Shown here piece after piece: positions 61,302 to 64,000 of a DNA stretch of 64,000 nucleotides. Under the pieces are notes generated by a model. The model made no database searches. It was not told where the DNA came from and saw only the letters and a program-made list of their open reading frames with translations. The DNA is from Oscillospiraceae bacterium (GTDB lineage: Bacteria; Bacillota; Clostridia; Oscillospirales; Oscillospiraceae), in NCBI GenBank assembly GCA_017542425.1, contig JAFXXH010000073.1, forward strand, positions 1 through 64,000, read 5' to 3'. The first letter of the stretch is position 1, and every line of letters begins with the position of its first letter. The position numbers and the translations under genes were made by a program.

Positions 61302-61329
61302 TTTACAAATCAAAAATCTGTGCTATACT
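61302..61329 (+). promoter_or_regulatory. tRNA-Ala promoter
   Basis: TTTACA (61302-61307) and TATACT (61324-61329) are 16 bp apart, about 30 bp upstream of the mature tRNA. Confidence 0.75.
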
Positions 61330-61359
61330 ATCCTTGTTCGCTGCTGCGGACAAGCATAC

Positions 61360-61435
61360 GGGCGATTAGCTCAGCTGGGAGAGCGCCAGGTTCGCAATCT
61401 GGAGGTCAGGGGTTCGATCCCCCTATCGTCCACCA
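61360..61435 (+). tRNA. tRNA-Ala (anticodon CGC)
   Basis: A 76-nt cloverleaf with CCA encoded at 61433-61435. The anticodon loop TTCGCAA between CCAGG and TCTGG gives anticodon CGC (codon GCG). The acceptor stem GGGCGAT/ATCGTCC has the G3:U70 wobble pair that marks alanine tRNAs. The T arm has GGTTCGATCC. A strong terminator follows immediately. Confidence 0.96.
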
Positions 61436-61484
61436 AAGCGAAAATCCTGTCACGCAAGTGGCAGGATTTTCGCTTTGTATTCTT
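61434..61484 (+). terminator. tRNA-Ala terminator, left copy of a 51-bp direct repeat
   Basis: A stem of about 18 bp (AAAGCGAAAATCCTG.../...CAGGATTTTCGCTTT) begins at the last base of the tRNA. The 51 bp 61434-61484 recur at 62631-62681 with one mismatch, flanking the AT-rich islet. Confidence 0.88.
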
Positions 61485-61562
61485 AAGTTTTCAGTTTTCA
61501 GTATTCATTCTTCAGTTCCCCGACAGGATTTTCTAAATGAATACTGAAGAATTAAGACTTAA
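61485..61562 (+). repeat. AT-rich CAGTTTTCAGTATTCATTCTTC-type repeat
   Basis: Degenerate units such as TTTTCAGTTTTCAGTATTC, and the reverse GAATACTGAAGAATTAAGAC, fill the space after the tRNA terminator. It is the same family as 56590-56656 (opposite orientation) and 62682-62720. Confidence 0.6.
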
Positions 61563-61575
61563 AAATGAATAATTG

Positions 61576-61604
61576 TTGCAAAATCGGGCGTTTTCCGATA
61601 TAAT
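61576..61604 (+). promoter_or_regulatory. Promoter of the islet genes
   Basis: TTGCAA (61576-61581) and TATAAT (61599-61604) are 17 bp apart, only 15 bp before the start codon. Confidence 0.8.
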
Positions 61605-61619
61605 TTGACTGGTGATGAT

Positions 61620-61985
61620 ATGAAGGAAAACATTTTAATTGATAAATCTATTGATTTCGGCGCCAGGATCGTGAAGCTGTCCCGTTTTCTTGTCAATACA
61701 AAGCATGAAAACATACTTTCCAAGCAAATTCTCCGCAGCGGGACTTCCATCGGTGCAAACATAAACGAGGCACAATACGGAAACAGCAAGGCTGACTTCA
61801 TTGCAAAACTTCATATCGCGCTGAAAGAAACGGCCGAAACGGAGTATTGGCTGCACATTTTAGAAAAGTCTGATTATCTGGATGAGAAAATGGCTTCTTC
61901 TATGTTGAATGACTGTCTGGTAATCAAGCGAATTCTGATTGCCTCTATCAATACGGCAAAAGATGGACAGGACAAGCGTCCATAA
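61620..61985 (+). CDS. Four-helix bundle protein (23S rRNA intervening-sequence protein family)
   Basis: A 121-residue helical protein. The family pattern is clear: SIDFGARIVKLSRFL, SKQILRSGTSIGANINEAQYGNSKADFIAKLHIALKETAETEYWLHIL. The family was first seen as ORFs in intervening sequences of 23S rRNA genes and occurs widely as stand-alone genes. Function is unknown. It is much AT-richer than the neighbouring core genes. ATG at 61620 with GGTGAT upstream. The next gene starts 11 nt later, so they form one unit. Confidence 0.88.
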   Translation: MKENILIDKSIDFGARIVKLSRFLVNTKHENILSKQILRSGTSIGANINEAQYGNSKADFIAKLHIALKETAETEYWLHILEKSDYLDEKMASSMLNDCLVIKRILIASINTAKDGQDKRP

Positions 61986-61996
61986 AGGGTGAATCG

Positions 61997-62566
61997 ATGA
62001 CAACTGTGTTCTTTGTGCGGCATGCCGAGCCAAATTACAAAAATCACGACGATCTGACAAGAGAACTCTCTGCAAAGGGAATGAAGGATCGACGCCTTGT
62101 TACATATTTCCTGCAGGCAAAGAAGATCGATGTTATTCTCTCCAGCCCGTATAAGAGGGCAGTTGACACAATATCTGACTTTGCTCAAAAGCGTGCATTG
62201 GAGGTTCATCTAATAGAAGATTTCCGGGAACGCCGTGTGGGAGGCTGGATCGAGAATTTTGATTCTTTCTGTCAGCGCCAGTGGAGCGAGTTTTCCTATA
62301 AATTATCAGGAGGAGAGAGCCTCAAGGAGGTTCAGGATCGGAACATCAATGCTTTGGCCGATGTTCTTCTAAAATATACGGGAAAAAATATTGCGATTGG
62401 CAGTCATGGAACAGCTTTGAGTACGATCATCAACTATTATGATCGCCGCTTTGGGTATACTGATTTTATGAAGATCAAAGATTTGATGCCTTGGGTTGTC
62501 CAGTTTGATTTTGAGGGGAAAGAATGCAGATCAATCCGGGCGTTCAATCTGTTTGATATATCATGA
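61997..62566 (+). CDS. Histidine phosphatase family protein
   Basis: A 189-residue member of the phosphoglycerate mutase-like superfamily. The catalytic RHAE motif is near the N-terminus (FFVRHAEPNY); the second Arg lies in SSPYKRAVDT; the C-terminal catalytic His is in GSHGTALS; the acid is in EDFRERRVGGW. The substrate is unknown. Like the preceding gene it is AT-rich compared with the chromosome, suggesting that both came by transfer. Confidence 0.9.
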   Translation: MTTVFFVRHAEPNYKNHDDLTRELSAKGMKDRRLVTYFLQAKKIDVILSSPYKRAVDTISDFAQKRALEVHLIEDFRERRVGGWIENFDSFCQRQWSEFSYKLSGGESLKEVQDRNINALADVLLKYTGKNIAIGSHGTALSTIINYYDRRFGYTDFMKIKDLMPWVVQFDFEGKECRSIRAFNLFDIS

Positions 62567-62630
62567 AACTTTCCGTGGGTTTGAATCCATCTATCAAAAA
62601 CGCAAATCCATCTTTTTCGTACCCCATTGA

Positions 62631-62681
62631 CAAAGCGAAAATCCTGTCACGAAAGTGGCAGGATTTTCGCTTTGTATTCTT
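62631..62681 (+). repeat. Right copy of the tRNA-Ala terminator (51-bp direct repeat)
   Basis: It matches 61434-61484 in 50 of 51 positions (the loop is GAAA instead of GCAA). It still folds as a terminator for the histidine phosphatase unit. It is followed by the same kind of AT-rich CATTCTTC repeat as the left copy (62682-62720). Confidence 0.9.
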
Positions 62682-62727
62682 CATTCTTCGGTTTTCAATA
62701 TTCATTGTTCATTCAAAGCGATAGAGC

Positions 62728-62802
62728 GAACGAAGTAAATAGTAAATATCGAAAACTTAACAAAGAATAATAATTGTAAAAACTAACTTTTTTACTTCGT
62801 TC
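62728..62802. repeat. Inverted repeat in AT-rich gap
   Basis: 12-bp arms GAACGAAGTAAA (62728-62739) and TTTACTTCGTTC (62791-62802) enclose 51 bp of AT-rich sequence. No gene is seen between the phosphatase gene and the amidohydrolase gene. Confidence 0.6.
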
Positions 62803-62852
62803 CCGTTCAAATCCACATCATCCGGGTGCATCCGCACAGCTCCATAAACCCC

Positions 62853-64000
62853 TTATCTCCCCAGCATCGCCTGCAGCTCCCGCTGGGCCTCCGCGTAGAT
62901 CCGCTCCGGGCTGTCGGGCAGGTGAAATTCTCCGTCCTCATACAGCACCCGCCCGGCGATCATGGTCAGCTTCACGCAGTCCCGGCCACCGGAGTAGACC
63001 AGGTTTTGGGGGATGTTGACGATGGGGCGCATGGAGGGGCGGTCCAGGTCGATGACGATCAAATCGGCCTGCTTGCCCACGGCGATCACGTCGCAGTCGC
63101 GCAGCCCCATGGCCCGGGCGGAGCCCACCGTGGCCGCCCGGAGCACGGTCTCTGCGTCCAGGGCGGCGGCGTCGTGGCAGAGGAGCTTTTGCAGCACGGC
63201 GGCCAGGTACATCTCCCGGAACATATCCAGGGCATTGTTGCTGGAGGGCCCGTCGGTGCCCAAGGCCAGGCGGATGCCCGCGTCGGCGTAGCGCCGGAGG
63301 GGGGCGATCCCACTGGCCAGCTTGGCATTGCTGGCCGGGCAGCTTACGACGAAGAGGCCCTGGTCCCGGAAGATTTGCATATCGTGGTCGGACAGGTGGC
63401 AGCAGTGATAGCCGCCGCCGCCGTAGTCGAAGAGGCCCAGTGAGTCGAACAGCTCCGTGGGCGTCATGCCGTGCCGCGCTAGGCACTCCGCCTGTTCCCG
63501 CTCCGTCTCGGAGATGTGGGTGAAAAAGGGGGCGCGGTGGCGGTGGACCAGCTCGCTGACGACGCGCATTTCCTCCACGCTGGTGGTGTACTCCGCGTGG
63601 AAGCCGGGGATGAGGCTGACCAGCGGGTGCAGGGCGTTCAGTTCCGTATACTCCCCCTCCACCTGCTCCGGCGTCCCGCTCATGCCGCAGAGGACATAGC
63701 GGAAGCCCTGCTGCGCGGCGCAGGCGGCCCCCTCCGGGCGGTGGTAATACATATCGAAGGCGGCGGTGACGCCCCCGGCCAGATACTCCAGAATCGCCAG
63801 CCGGGTGAAGGCGCAGACCCGCTCCGGCGTCAGCTTTGCCTCCAGGGGGAAGATGTGGTCGAAGAGCCAGGGCTGCAGGGGCATGTCGTCCGCCAGGGAG
63901 CGGCAGAAGGTCATGGCCGAGTGGGCGTGGGCGTTTTTGAAGCCGGGCATCAGCAGATTGCCCCCCAGGTCGATCTCCCGGTCAAAGGCGGGCAGGGTCT
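62853..64000 (-). CDS. Amidohydrolase, Atz/Trz or MtaD (5-methylthioadenosine/SAH deaminase) type; 5' end outside window
   Basis: About 382 C-terminal residues are seen. The frame stays open to the window edge, and the family HxH metal motif appears as GNLLMPGFKNAHAHS at 63930-63955, so roughly 55-60 residues are missing. Further ligands are visible in PGFHAEYT, FFTHISETERE and GTDGPSSNN. The MtaD/Atz family deaminates methylthioadenosine, S-adenosylhomocysteine or related purines and triazines. Substrate is not fixed by sequence. It returns to the GC-rich composition after the AT-rich islet. Confidence 0.88.
   Translation of the reverse strand, partial: TLPAFDREIDLGGNLLMPGFKNAHAHSAMTFCRSLADDMPLQPWLFDHIFPLEAKLTPERVCAFTRLAILEYLAGGVTAAFDMYYHRPEGAACAAQQGFRYVLCGMSGTPEQVEGEYTELNALHPLVSLIPGFHAEYTTSVEEMRVVSELVHRHRAPFFTHISETEREQAECLARHGMTPTELFDSLGLFDYGGGGYHCCHLSDHDMQIFRDQGLFVVSCPASNAKLASGIAPLRRYADAGIRLALGTDGPSSNNALDMFREMYLAAVLQKLLCHDAAALDAETVLRAATVGSARAMGLRDCDVIAVGKQADLIVIDLDRPSMRPIVNIPQNLVYSGGRDCVKLTMIAGRVLYEDGEFHLPDSPERIYAEAQRELQAMLGR

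Noticed and set aside
61620-61985. Four-helix bundle gene as evidence of a 23S rRNA intervening sequence here
   Set aside because: There is no rRNA sequence in the window. The family is widespread as stand-alone genes.

Overview
The window is a GC-rich chromosomal segment of a Gram-positive, endospore-forming member of the Bacillota, most like the high-GC clostridia of the Oscillospiraceae (Oscillibacter/Flavonifractor/Lawsonibacter type). The reasons are sporulation genes (ylbJ, yqfC, yqfD), an SLH-domain surface protein, a class B sortase, the large Bacillus/Clostridium-type SRP RNA, a MurE with the DNPR signature of meso-diaminopimelate enzymes, and clostridial gene orders (ftsEX-PcsB, efp-CD1247, era-yqzL-recO, ffs-dnaX-ebfC). 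The genus is inference.

Layout. 1-930: 3' end of tuf. 1260-4395: BlaI-type repressor and M56 (BlaR1-like) membrane protease behind a promoter with two BlaI-like operators. 4569-6360 (minus): PadR regulator, DUF2812 and DUF4830 membrane proteins. 6435-11598: rRNA pseudouridine synthase, CdaR/PucR-like regulator, then ftsE-ftsX and a PcsB-like M23 hydrolase. 11.6-12.3 kb: non-coding repeats (81-bp tandem array plus a MITE-like inverted repeat). 12.3-14.6 kb (minus): flippase-like/glycosyltransferase fusion. 15.0-19.1 kb: water-channel-type aquaporin, a decayed beta-helix surface protein, and a small pilin-like protein/class B sortase/signal peptidase-like operon. 19.2-20.7 kb: efp, CD1247-type protein, secG. 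20.8-26.7 kb: Fic protein with a large upstream palindrome, split chromate transporter, and a MacAB-like exporter with an apparently duplicated adaptor. 26.9-37.6 kb: SLH protein, divergent ylbJ and yqfC-yqfD-phoH-ybeY-MNT-era-yqzL-recO-mutS2. 37.9-41.6 kb: HPr-like protein lacking the phosphorylatable His, uvrC, rsmD, coaD, coiled-coil protein. 41.75-43.3 kb (minus): lgt and two small paralogous membrane proteins. 43.6-56.5 kb: division and cell-wall (dcw) cluster mraZ-rsmH-ftsL-PBP-murE-mraY-ftsW-murG-murA-ftsQ-ftsZ. 56.7-61.2 kb: YihY protein, then minus-strand ATPase, ebfC, dnaX and SRP RNA. 61.36 kb: tRNA-Ala(CGC), followed by an AT-rich two-gene islet whose far end carries a copy of the tRNA terminator. 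62.85 kb to the end: amidohydrolase running off the window.

How it works together. Most of the window serves envelope growth and division: precursor synthesis (murE, mraY, murG, murA), septal synthesis (ftsW, PBP, ftsL, ftsQ, ftsZ) and hydrolase control by FtsEX. Spore-engulfment genes and core RNA/DNA maintenance genes surround it. Accessory pieces are the BlaI/M56 pair, the sortase locus, the Fic gene and the tRNA-linked islet. Dispersed palindromic repeats of one family recur in several intergenic regions.

Limits. All assignments come from reading motifs and gene order. No database search, folding or alignment program was run. Starts were chosen from visible ribosome binding sites.
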